A program made the translations under genes and the position numbers. Positions 5,601 through 12,381 of a stretch of DNA of 12,381 nucleotides are shown piece by piece. The DNA is from DAOQVB01 sp964400865 (GTDB lineage Bacteria > Patescibacteriota > Microgenomatia > UBA1400 > PJMF01): NCBI GenBank assembly GCA_964400865.1, contig CAYNWG010000025.1, forward strand, positions 1-12,381, written 5' to 3'. Each line of letters begins with the position of its first letter. The stretch's first letter is position 1. The notes beneath the pieces were generated by a model. The model ran no database searches and had not been told where the DNA came from. It saw only the letters and a program-made list of their open reading frames with translations.

Positions 5601-7571
5601 ATGCCAGAAATCCCGGGTTATCGACAAAAAGAAAAGAACAAAACTAACCAGGAGGTTCGTGGAGGTATTTTTTCTAGATTTAGGCAAAAAGTACATCAAC
5701 TTTTTAATGGAGTAGAGCGACAAAAGCAGTCAGATTCTCAACGGGACAAAGTTTATTTTCCTCCCTCAGCAACGATACAAATTGATGTAAAAACAGATAA
5801 AGTAGTGATGAGCCAGCAGTCGCTATTAATGGCCGAAATCAACATGAGCTCGGGAGAGAGTTTGCAAATACGTTGGAACTCTAAATCAAGTCGGTTTCAG
5901 TATAGTATGCAAACGAGCATCGGTAATGTCCGGGGCGACCTAACTTCAAATAAAGCGCTTCCTGTTGGAGGTTGTGAGCTTAGATTGAGAGCAAATCAAA
6001 CAGTGCAGATAAAGTCAATTAATGGTGGAATTTGCTCATTTGATCAACGAATCTGTAATGCGCAAGATGCCTATAGTCGACCAAATGAATTTAATCAAAT
6101 ACCCAGCCAAAGTCGCGAACAATTGGCGCTACAAAGACTCAGTCGCAATCCGAGATTTTCAAACGAGGATGATGACTCTCCGTACGGTTACTTGGATGCG
6201 TTACCGATTAGAGGCAATCTTTCCGAAAGTTTGGCTGGAGGGGTGTATGTGGGTGGTCCAAAAGCTCGTGAGGCAGTCTATATACCAAAGATTAGCGATC
6301 AAACACCCGCTCTCAATGGGCTTTATAAGCAAATACTTCAACGAGTAAGCCAAAGAGGATCAATGGCTGCTCAATATATTTTGCAAGATGTTGTTGAGTT
6401 AGTTCGTTCACAAATTTCAACCCAACTATCTACTGGCTCAGATAGAGTTACTGCGTGGCTCAATGCAAATTGTCTCAACGAGGATGGTTTGATTAATTTA
6501 GAAAATTTTGTTCAGTACCAAATCGGATCTTCAACTCATGTAGCGCTCATTGTGGCATTATTACTAGAAACACTAATTGATCGGAATGTAATTTTGGGAC
6601 GTGTAAGGGTGGAGGAAAACCACCAACCGGGTGTTGGAGGTCATGCTTCAATAACGTATACAGCAGATACTCATGAAATCCAGATTGATCCTTCTAGAGG
6701 TTATATCGGTAGACGAACAGCGCTCTCAAATGGGTGGAACTACGACGTAACCTTCCGCATGAATCGGCAGGAGCGCAAGGCTTTAGAAAAAACCTGCAAG
6801 GCAGCCAAGTTACCTCAGCGACAGCAAGATGCGCACCAAACGCATGAAAGAGCTTGGCAAAAACATGACGAGATTGAGCGGGTTCAACCAAAAGAACGTC
6901 GTTTACAAATCAACTTGAGGGAGCCTTCTAAAACTAAAGTTGAAAGAAGTCTCAGAAGGATACCAGCATGGATTGTAGACGATCTTTTGAGGATTGAACC
7001 ACTGTCAGATAAACAAAAACGACTAATTCCCGGGGGAGTGAAAGCTTGGGTAACGCCAGCAACATTTGGGAAAAGATCAGAAATGCGTTGCAATGAAGAT
7101 ATAATTGATTCACTGCCTCAGTCTGAGGTTGATAAAACGATTGCTCATGAGGTTGGTGGTCATGTGCTTATGAACAGCGTTCTTTCCAAATCAAGAAAAG
7201 AGGGAAGAAGAATATTGGATGAAAGAGAAGCATTCGCACGAGCAAATTTTTCAATGATTATGAAAGACGGATATGCTAAAAGTATTCTTACTGGGACTAG
7301 TTCTTATGAAAAGAGATTGAGGAAAAAAACAGGAATAGATCCAACTAGCGCAGAACCTCCTCAAGACAAATGGCGACTACATTACGCGATTGACGAGTTT
7401 TTAGCAAATCGCATGTCTGAATACCTTCAAACAGCTTCAGGAGTAGAGTATGGTCGCACATTTCATCATAGGGAACGACCGTTTACTGACGAAGAAAACC
7501 GCAAGTGTTGGCAATTTTGTTCCATGATTTATCAATCTGGAGAAAAATTATTTACGAAACAACGAAGTTAA
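5601..7571 (+). CDS. transglutaminase-like/HExxxH metallopeptidase-like protein
   Basis: A 656-residue protein with no signal peptide or membrane segment, so probably cytoplasmic or exported by a non-Sec route. Residues 1-50 are basic and polar; 50-150 look like a beta-rich domain. Residues about 290-370 follow a transglutaminase-like layout: I-G-S-S-T-H-V-A-L then a hydrophobic helix, G-G-H-A (His348) and I-D-P-S-R-G-Y-I-G (Asp363). The 15-residue His-Asp spacing is typical, but Ser311 stands where the nucleophilic Cys is expected. After a highly charged linker (about 380-460), the C-terminal part carries I-A-H-E-V-G-G-H (HExxxH, 516-521), with Glu541/Glu543 or Glu599 as possible third zinc ligand. 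HExxxH occurs in DUF1704/MATCAP-type peptidases, but this may be a different family. It has its own near-leaderless promoter and converges on the ABC gene. Domain calls come from motifs; substrate unknown. Confidence 0.8.
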   Translation: MPEIPGYRQKEKNKTNQEVRGGIFSRFRQKVHQLFNGVERQKQSDSQRDKVYFPPSATIQIDVKTDKVVMSQQSLLMAEINMSSGESLQIRWNSKSSRFQYSMQTSIGNVRGDLTSNKALPVGGCELRLRANQTVQIKSINGGICSFDQRICNAQDAYSRPNEFNQIPSQSREQLALQRLSRNPRFSNEDDDSPYGYLDALPIRGNLSESLAGGVYVGGPKAREAVYIPKISDQTPALNGLYKQILQRVSQRGSMAAQYILQDVVELVRSQISTQLSTGSDRVTAWLNANCLNEDGLINLENFVQYQIGSSTHVALIVALLLETLIDRNVILGRVRVEENHQPGVGGHASITYTADTHEIQIDPSRGYIGRRTALSNGWNYDVTFRMNRQERKALEKTCKAAKLPQRQQDAHQTHERAWQKHDEIERVQPKERRLQINLREPSKTKVERSLRRIPAWIVDDLLRIEPLSDKQKRLIPGGVKAWVTPATFGKRSEMRCNEDIIDSLPQSEVDKTIAHEVGGHVLMNSVLSKSRKEGRRILDEREAFARANFSMIMKDGYAKSILTGTSSYEKRLRKKTGIDPTSAEPPQDKWRLHYAIDEFLANRMSEYLQTASGVEYGRTFHHRERPFTDEENRKCWQFCSMIYQSGEKLFTKQRS

Positions 7572-7588
7572 TTTTAAGCTGCAAATGA

Positions 7589-9505
7589 CTACGTTATAGT
7601 CTGCATGTTCCAAAAGTGTTGATACAAACCTTCAATTTTAAGCAAATCATTGTGAGTGCCTGATTGGATTACTTTACCAGCATCCATCACATAAATAAAA
7701 TCAGCTTTACGCGCTACGCTCATACGATGGGTAATAAATAGTATGCCAACATCCTGTTTAATTTCATTCAGTAGTTGCAACACGGCGAATTCTTTTTCTA
7801 GATCTAACTGACTACTGCCTTCATCAAAAACTAAAAAAGGTCTTTTTTGCAGAATTGCTCTAGCAATGGCAATCAATTGTTTTTGACCGCCAGAAAAATG
7901 AGTGTCTTCTCCCAGCACCGATTCATACCGTTTGGGCAGAGCATTGATTGCTGGTAATAAACCGAGCCTATCGAGCACGGCGTCAAACTGTTGTTTACTT
8001 GCTGTTTGGTTTGTATTCCCAAGCAACAAGTTTTCTTCTACTGAATACCGTTCCAGAATTACCGGTTGTTGTTTGATCCAGCCAAATTGCCGTAACACAT
8101 CTGGTTGAGCGTAGCTATAAATGGGTTGATCATTGAGTAAAGCAGAGCCGATTTCTGGTTCAAAATGATGTTGGAGCAAGTGGGTGGCGGTAGTTTTGCC
8201 AGAACCATTTCTACCAACTAATGCGACTATTTTCCCCGTTTCCAACGTAATTGAAACATCTTCTAACACAAAGGGTTTTTCTTTCTGACTCTCTATTAGG
8301 TCTTTCCAGCGTTTGAGCTCTTGTTCGTAGTAGGAATCTTTTTTGACTAATCGATTTTCGATTTTATTAATTAATGCATGTAAGTACTGGTTTTCCTCAG
8401 CAAAAGCGTTGGGATAACGAAAAGATACTCCTTCTAGCTTCAGTGAGGTTGACTGCTTGGGCATTGGTTTAGGGTTTTTACTACTTTTTAGTCTGGATTC
8501 TAATGAAAACAAAAACTGAAGTTTTTCTAGATCAATATCAATATAGTACCAGTCATTAAAGCTTTCTAGCACACTATATAAAGTATTTGAAATGAGTGAA
8601 GTATATGAAACAACGAGAGTGAATGTACCGATGCTCAGATTTCCTTGGAGAACCTGATTGCCAACAAAAAGATTGGCGGAAATAAATAAAATGTTGTCCA
8701 GAAACCAATTGACTGCGCGGAGTTTTCGATTGGAAGATTCTGACTTAAAACTAAATTCGTCGGAGAGTATTCTGGACTTGTGATATTCTGCGAGCGCTTG
8801 ATCAAATCCACCGGTGGCAATCAGATCAAAAGTATTGTCTTCTAGTAACTCTCTTACTCGCCACAAGCGGTCGCCTTGTTGTCGCTCGAGCATGCTGTAG
8901 GCTTGTCGATATCGATTGACGGTTTTATTGAGAAAGAACTGAAGCACAGCAACTGCACTAATGATGAACAATAACGGCAGGCTGACAAATGCTAGGATGG
9001 GAATAATGGTGAGCAGACCAGTAATTCCGCCAATTCTGCTCGATAAAAATCTGATAAAACCCTCTATGACGCTTGATGATCCGAGGCAGTCCTCAATGAT
9101 TTTTTTGTTTCGTTGACTCAAAAAGAAACCTGCATCAAGTGTGAGTAACTTTTTCCAAATTATTGTCTCTGTGGCCATTTTTAATTTCGTGCCAATCTTG
9201 GTAGCGATTTCGCTCTGAAAACGATCAAAAAGAATCATTCTGAACAATTCAATGATGGCTGGAATGAGGAGTAGTAAGAAGAGCACAAACAGAGGAGAGT
9301 GAGAGAATGAAAGAAGCTGCGGAGATTGTTTTTCTAATTGATCAATTTGTAGCTTGGTAAAGTAGGGAATAACAGCGCCCGTGCCACTAGACAGAATAAT
9401 TAACAAAAAATTAAACAAAATCAAACCAAGCTGTTGCCGTTGCAAACTAATAATGAATTTGAGCTTATCTAAAACGCCGGTGAGTTCTGGTAATGCGGAA
9501 TTCAT
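7589..9505 (-). CDS. ABC transporter, fused permease and ATPase
   Basis: A 638-residue half-transporter of the exporter type, expected to work as a dimer in the cytoplasmic membrane. The transmembrane domain spans about 20-320, with hydrophobic segments near 24-48, 71-93, 158-195 and 270-312. The ATPase domain has all motifs: Walker A G-R-N-G-S-G-K-T-T (431-439), Q-loop Gln479/480, signature F-S-G-G-Q (537-541), Walker B F-L-V-F-D-E with catalytic Glu562, D-loop S-S-Q-L-D and H-loop His593, so it should hydrolyse ATP. An insertion of about 45 charged, helix-prone residues (367-411) splits the A-loop strand (S-F-R-Y-P-N) from V-L-E-D-V-S, which are normally adjacent. Substrate cannot be assigned; lipids, peptides or drugs are possible. 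It lies 42 bases after the hydrolase gene and has its own TATAAT nine bases before the ATG, with no Shine-Dalgarno. Confidence 0.95.
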   Translation of the reverse strand: MNSALPELTGVLDKLKFIISLQRQQLGLILFNFLLIILSSGTGAVIPYFTKLQIDQLEKQSPQLLSFSHSPLFVLFLLLLIPAIIELFRMILFDRFQSEIATKIGTKLKMATETIIWKKLLTLDAGFFLSQRNKKIIEDCLGSSSVIEGFIRFLSSRIGGITGLLTIIPILAFVSLPLLFIISAVAVLQFFLNKTVNRYRQAYSMLERQQGDRLWRVRELLEDNTFDLIATGGFDQALAEYHKSRILSDEFSFKSESSNRKLRAVNWFLDNILFISANLFVGNQVLQGNLSIGTFTLVVSYTSLISNTLYSVLESFNDWYYIDIDLEKLQFLFSLESRLKSSKNPKPMPKQSTSLKLEGVSFRYPNAFAEENQYLHALINKIENRLVKKDSYYEQELKRWKDLIESQKEKPFVLEDVSITLETGKIVALVGRNGSGKTTATHLLQHHFEPEIGSALLNDQPIYSYAQPDVLRQFGWIKQQPVILERYSVEENLLLGNTNQTASKQQFDAVLDRLGLLPAINALPKRYESVLGEDTHFSGGQKQLIAIARAILQKRPFLVFDEGSSQLDLEKEFAVLQLLNEIKQDVGILFITHRMSVARKADFIYVMDAGKVIQSGTHNDLLKIEGLYQHFWNMQTIT

Positions 9506-9514
9506 GTACTCGGT

Positions 9515-9520
9515 ATTATA
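9515..9520 (-). promoter_or_regulatory. -10 box immediately before the ABC gene
   Basis: A consensus TATAAT on the minus strand (9520-9515) ends nine bases before the ATG at 9505. No convincing -35 is seen at 16-18 bases spacing, and there is no TGn extension. If used, the transcript would start within about three bases of the ATG, that is, almost leaderless. The gene may also be read from the operon upstream. Confidence 0.4.
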
Positions 9521-9547
9521 GACTTTCGAGGGATAATTGGCACGTTC

Positions 9548-10618
9548 TCACAACTTAGATTGGAAGAATGTCGCTGTTCGTTGCATGGCAGTAGTGAAGC
9601 TTGGTTCTGAAATATTGTGTCCACCAGAGTTATATTCGTACAGTTCGTGGGGGATTGACGTTGAATCTAGCAGCGAATTCAAATTTCGGCTGTAGGCAAT
9701 ATTGACAACGGTGTCATCAACTGCATGATGCAGTTGGATTGCACTTTGTATTTCTTCAAAATAGTTCGTCGCTGCAACTTGCCTCCAAAAGGGATTATCT
9801 GGTGAAAACTCCCCATGTGTATCGAATAAGATTTTCCGTTTGGCTTCTCTGTCCGATCTTCTTTGTTGCGTTAACTGAAATGAATGGTCCGAAAGTCCAT
9901 ATTGTTGCCAGTCTGTATAAGAATAAACTGCGCCGGCCCAAATGACGGCAGCTGGAATAGTAGGTTTCACGGCTAAGGTGCGCAGCACCACGTTGCCGGC
10001 CATGCTGTGTCCCCAGAGGCCGATTTTGTTTGGATTAACAAAATCGGCTGCTGATAACGCCTCATATGCATTCAACACATCCACCACGTAATCACTAGAA
10101 TAGTAGGCTCCGTTGGCTTCGCCTTCAGACTCACCATGTCCGCGCAAATCAATTTTAAATATCACCATTTCGTTGCGGGCTAAGTAATCAACATAATCTT
10201 CATACTTTTCAGTAGTACGATACGAATCTGGCGGAATGTAACCATGAATAAACACAACCGCTGGCCAACCTCCTTCAGGTATTTCTCCATTAGGGATAGT
10301 TAGCAGACCGTTTATTAGAAGTGAATCGGAAGCGTAGCTGGTAAGATAAGAAGTGTAGTTTGCAGTTTTAGTTAACTGTTTACGTTCACCTAGGCGACCG
10401 CCATATGATAGTTGTCGTAAAAAAGGAATGGTTAATTCGGCAAAAGGTACTGGCGAAGGCTGGGGTTGATTAACTACTTTTGAATCTGAATCCAGAATAG
10501 ATTGCGTTGGAGCATTTCCACCAATTTGTTTAAAAAACACAATTAATACAATTAAAAAAACAGTAAAAAATATGAAGAAAACTAGGCTTCGGGATACAAA
10601 TGTAGTTCTCAGCGTCAT
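9548..10618 (-). CDS. membrane-anchored alpha/beta hydrolase, S9-like
   Basis: A 356-residue serine hydrolase. An N-terminal hydrophobic anchor (about 12-29) and a polar linker place the catalytic domain outside the membrane. Numbered from ATG 10618, the oxyanion-hole H-G-Y is at 125-127, the nucleophile elbow G-H-S-M-A-G has Ser205, Asp301 lies in V-D-D-T-V and His334 in G-G-H-N, so the triad is complete. D-L-R-G-H-G-E-S is the usual strand-4 motif. The architecture resembles prolyl-oligopeptidase/acylaminoacyl-peptidase (S9) or dienelactone-hydrolase relatives; peptidase or esterase activity cannot be separated. A TTG at 10639 would add seven residues and place the start two bases after the transporter's stop. 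I prefer the ATG because TTG is rare and neither has a Shine-Dalgarno. It is probably co-transcribed with the NRAMP gene. Confidence 0.88.
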   Translation of the reverse strand: MTLRTTFVSRSLVFFIFFTVFLIVLIVFFKQIGGNAPTQSILDSDSKVVNQPQPSPVPFAELTIPFLRQLSYGGRLGERKQLTKTANYTSYLTSYASDSLLINGLLTIPNGEIPEGGWPAVVFIHGYIPPDSYRTTEKYEDYVDYLARNEMVIFKIDLRGHGESEGEANGAYYSSDYVVDVLNAYEALSAADFVNPNKIGLWGHSMAGNVVLRTLAVKPTIPAAVIWAGAVYSYTDWQQYGLSDHSFQLTQQRRSDREAKRKILFDTHGEFSPDNPFWRQVAATNYFEEIQSAIQLHHAVDDTVVNIAYSRNLNSLLDSTSIPHELYEYNSGGHNISEPSFTTAMQRTATFFQSKL

Positions 10619-10641
10619 GGTTGTTTGGGTCGCATTCAATA

Positions 10642-11922
10642 TTATTTTTGAATTAAATTTGTAATAAATATTCCGAGTATTGCTAGTGCAGAAATTGACA
10701 TAATACCAGTAATGAGCCAGCCAAGCAGATTGGAAATAGTGCCATTTGTGTAGTTATGCATGATTTTCTTGTTATTGGAAATGAGCATAATTAGAACCAA
10801 AAGTGGTGGAGCACAAATACCATTCAGGACTGCTGTGTAGTACAGCATTTTAAATGGGGGTATGTGGGTAAAATTGGTTAATAGTCCAACTAATGTAGCA
10901 ACAATAATCACGGCATAAAAGGTATGGGCCTGACTGAATTTTCTGTATAAGCCCTCTTTCCAGCCAAAAGCTTCAGAGAAGGCATAGGCTGCCGAACCAG
11001 CAAGAACAGGTACAGCAAGTAGTCCAGTGCCAATGATGCCTGCAGCAAAAAGAAGATAGGCAAAATTACCCGCCAGTGGTCTGAGTGCTTGGGCTGCTTG
11101 GTCGGCAGATTGAATTTCAGTTATACCATGTTGGCCCAAGGTTGATGCAGTGGTCACAATGATAAAGAACATGACTAAGTTAGAGAACAACATGCCAATA
11201 GTGGTATCGATGCGCAAATCTTTAATGTCTCGCTTGGTGAACTTGGGGATACCCGCGCCCATGCTTTTTAATTTGCCGCTTTTTACTTCTTCCTCAACCT
11301 CTTCACTAGCTTGCCAGAAAAATAAATACGGGGAAATAGTTGTTCCAAGGATGGCTACGATGTTGAGTAAATATGTACTGCCGAAAGTGAATTCAGGCAA
11401 AAATGTGCTTTTGAGTATCAGAACCCAGTCTTGTTTAACTACAAATGCGGTAATGATGTAGGCAAATAATGAAAACGTAAAATACTTGAGAATATTAGCG
11501 TAGGTGCGATAGGGCACAAAAATTTGTAAGAGTAAGCAAAGAGCGGTGATGCCAATAAGTAGAATGAAGAAAGGAATATTGAAGAGTAACTGAGCGGAGG
11601 CTGCCATCGCCCCAAGATCGGCTCCAATATTAATGGTATTAGCCAAGAGGAGAATCAAGACTGAAAAGTAGAGGACTTTTTTGGAATAGTGGTGTTTAAT
11701 TACACCAGCTAGTCCTTTGCCAGTGACGATGCCAATCCTACCACACATTTCTTGGATGATTGTCATGAAGGGAAATGAAAAGACAGCAGTCCATAGTTGG
11801 TGGTAACCAAAGATGGCGCCAGTTTGTGAATAGGTAGCGATACCTGATGGATCGTCATCAGATGCCCCGGTTATAAAACCGGGGCCAATCTTATGAAGTA
11901 ACTGTTTAATTTTCCGTAGCAT
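10642..11922 (-). CDS. NRAMP (SLC11)-family divalent metal transporter, atypical metal site
   Basis: A 426-residue polytopic membrane protein with about 11 hydrophobic segments and the NRAMP opening G-P-G-F-I-T-G-A-S-D-D-D-P-S-G. Family members normally import Mn2+ or Fe2+ with protons, using Asp and Asn of a DPGN motif in helix 1 and Met of an MPH motif in helix 6. Here helix 1 reads D-P-S-G (24-27), so Asn is Gly, and helix 6 reads G-T-T-I-S-P-Y (193-199), so Met is Ser197 and His is Tyr199. The soft Met ligand is thus missing, as in divergent NRAMP-related branches, some of which are reported to carry Mg2+. The true substrate is unknown. A charged loop (about 207-237) is rich in Glu and Lys. 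The gene opens a minus-strand operon with the hydrolase, behind a promoter and a palindrome. No clear Shine-Dalgarno. Confidence 0.92.
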   Translation of the reverse strand: MLRKIKQLLHKIGPGFITGASDDDPSGIATYSQTGAIFGYHQLWTAVFSFPFMTIIQEMCGRIGIVTGKGLAGVIKHHYSKKVLYFSVLILLLANTINIGADLGAMAASAQLLFNIPFFILLIGITALCLLLQIFVPYRTYANILKYFTFSLFAYIITAFVVKQDWVLILKSTFLPEFTFGSTYLLNIVAILGTTISPYLFFWQASEEVEEEVKSGKLKSMGAGIPKFTKRDIKDLRIDTTIGMLFSNLVMFFIIVTTASTLGQHGITEIQSADQAAQALRPLAGNFAYLLFAAGIIGTGLLAVPVLAGSAAYAFSEAFGWKEGLYRKFSQAHTFYAVIIVATLVGLLTNFTHIPPFKMLYYTAVLNGICAPPLLVLIMLISNNKKIMHNYTNGTISNLLGWLITGIMSISALAILGIFITNLIQK

Positions 11923-11936
11923 ACTGATGTGTCCAT

Positions 11937-11951
11937 TTTACACAGTGTAAA
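11937..11951. repeat. perfect palindrome, candidate operator of the transporter operon
   Basis: TTTACAC-A-GTGTAAA is a perfect 7+1+7 palindrome. It lies just downstream of the predicted -10 box (11959-11964), so it would cover about +1 to +15 of the transporter transcript, a classic repressor position. Metal-transport genes are often controlled by metal-sensing repressors, but this sequence does not match a MntR, Fur, Zur or DtxR box that I can name with confidence. Confidence 0.55.
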
Positions 11952-11958
11952 GGAAATT

Positions 11959-11987
11959 AGCATAGGCATAGTGGAGCATCTGATCAA
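11959..11987 (-). promoter_or_regulatory. predicted promoter of the NRAMP-hydrolase operon
   Basis: On the minus strand, TTGATC (11987-11982) is followed by a 17-base spacer and TATGCT (11964-11959). Four of six bases match at each box. Transcription would start near 11952, at the edge of the palindrome, giving a leader of about 30 bases. The divergent promoter of the next gene begins within about 15 bases. Confidence 0.4.
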
Positions 11988-11997
11988 CTTGAATATA

Positions 11998-12006
11998 TGT
12001 TAAAAT
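11998..12006 (+). promoter_or_regulatory. extended -10 promoter of the last gene
   Basis: TGT (11998-12000) directly precedes TAAAAT (12001-12006), an extended -10 with five of six consensus bases; no good -35 is visible, as is common for extended -10 promoters. Transcription would start at about 12013, which is the A of the ATG of the downstream gene. Confidence 0.5.
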
Positions 12007-12012
12007 ATTGAA

Positions 12013-12381
12013 ATGACTCAACAAACAATGGACTCTCGACGAACCCCAAACTTTCCTGGCTTACAATTACATGAGCAACCAGTCGATTTAGATAACATTG
12101 AAATTACTCAAAAGCCAATGGAGGAGAGGATAATCGCTGGTCGAGACATGAATTTATATATTTTACTGAGAAATATGCAAGGAGCCGGACTTGCATTGGG
12201 TGACGCAATTCGGGAATTAGCTGAAAGAGCCAGTGAAATGGGAACGGACATGCGAGTCCTTGAGGTGCGAAATGGTGCACCTTTTTCTTCTTTATATTTC
12301 CAAGGAGGCGCAATCAGAAGTCTGGGTGATTACATGCTGTATGGACCAAAAAATGGAAGCCATGAAAGTCCGAAGGTAGTT
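12013..12381 (+). CDS. hypothetical protein, 5' part only
   Basis: A reading frame from ATG 12013 stays open for 123 codons to the window edge, so the gene is cut by the window and its length is unknown. The opening is polar and proline-containing (T-Q-Q-T-M-D-S-R-R-T-P). From about residue 43 the sequence looks like a folded domain: L-Y-I-L-L-R-N-M-Q-G-A-G-L-A-L, a helix with A-I-R-E-L-A-E-R-A, then M-R-V-L-E-V-R-N-G and a Gly-rich stretch. I do not recognise the family; a phosphoribosyltransferase- or nucleotide-binding-like fold is conceivable but unproven. No signal peptide or membrane segment is present so far. An extended -10 sits seven bases before the ATG and there is no Shine-Dalgarno, so the mRNA is probably leaderless. 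A second Met at residue 6 (12028) is an alternative start. Confidence 0.65.
   Translation, partial: MTQQTMDSRRTPNFPGLQLHEQPVDLDNIEITQKPMEERIIAGRDMNLYILLRNMQGAGLALGDAIRELAERASEMGTDMRVLEVRNGAPFSSLYFQGGAIRSLGDYMLYGPKNGSHESPKVV

Noticed and set aside
10619..10639. TTG start for the alpha/beta hydrolase
   Set aside because: Rare start codon without a Shine-Dalgarno; the ATG at 10618 keeps the membrane anchor and the whole domain. The position two bases after the transporter stop leaves it possible.
12104..12313. Minus-strand reading frame opposite the last gene
   Set aside because: It lies antisense to a longer plus-strand frame that has a promoter and plausible protein composition; it has no recognisable motif.
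1..12381. Alternative genetic code with TGA read as Gly
   Set aside because: The hydrolase ends in TGA at 9548-9550 right after a complete catalytic domain, and no other gene needs TGA readthrough.
1..12381. CRISPR array, insertion sequence, tRNA or rRNA
   Set aside because: No direct-repeat array, terminal inverted repeats with a transposase, or recognisable RNA gene was seen on either strand; gaps between genes are short.

Overview
This is an AT-rich bacterial window with compact gene packing and standard genetic code (TGA, TAA and TAG all end genes; no TGA is needed in frame). The gene set suggests a small-genome member of the Candidate Phyla Radiation/Patescibacteria. Supporting signs are a secreted coiled-coil protein of a type common there, a fused ABC half-transporter, a lone receiver-domain regulator, and several genes whose start codon lies almost on top of a promoter -10 box. 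This placement is an inference from gene style; no rRNA or marker tree is available.

Layout. (1) 30-1841 (+): ribosome-associated GTPase TypA/BipA. (2) 4495-1858 (-): a three-gene envelope operon encoding a secreted coiled-coil protein, a small lipoprotein, and a membrane-anchored protein with a LolA/LppX-like middle and C-terminal TPRs. A promoter, a perfect inverted repeat and a strong Shine-Dalgarno lie upstream. (3) 4623-5464 (+), divergent from the envelope operon: a pyridoxamine-phosphate-oxidase-like flavin-fold protein and a stand-alone CheY-like receiver. (4) 5601-7571 (+): a 656-residue protein that appears to combine a transglutaminase-like domain, with Ser where the catalytic Cys is expected, and a C-terminal HExxxH metallopeptidase-like region. 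(5) 11922-7589 (-): an NRAMP-family transporter with an atypical metal site, a membrane-anchored alpha/beta hydrolase two bases downstream, then an ABC transporter with its own -10 box. (6) 12013-12381 (+): the start of an unrecognised gene that leaves the window.

The genes form four apparent transcription blocks that meet head-to-head at 4496-4622 and 11923-12012, and tail-to-tail with only 16-17 bases between stops at 1842-1857 and 7572-7588. No convincing intrinsic terminator is visible anywhere. Two perfect inverted repeats next to predicted promoters (4508-4526 and 11937-11951) are the best operator candidates. No rRNA, tRNA, CRISPR array, insertion sequence or attachment site was recognised, and no stretch longer than 300 bases lacks a gene.

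The most unusual items are the 656-residue two-domain protein, the NRAMP transporter with DPSG/SPY in place of DPGN/MPH, a roughly 45-residue charged insertion inside the ABC ATPase domain, and the recurrence of near-leaderless starts.
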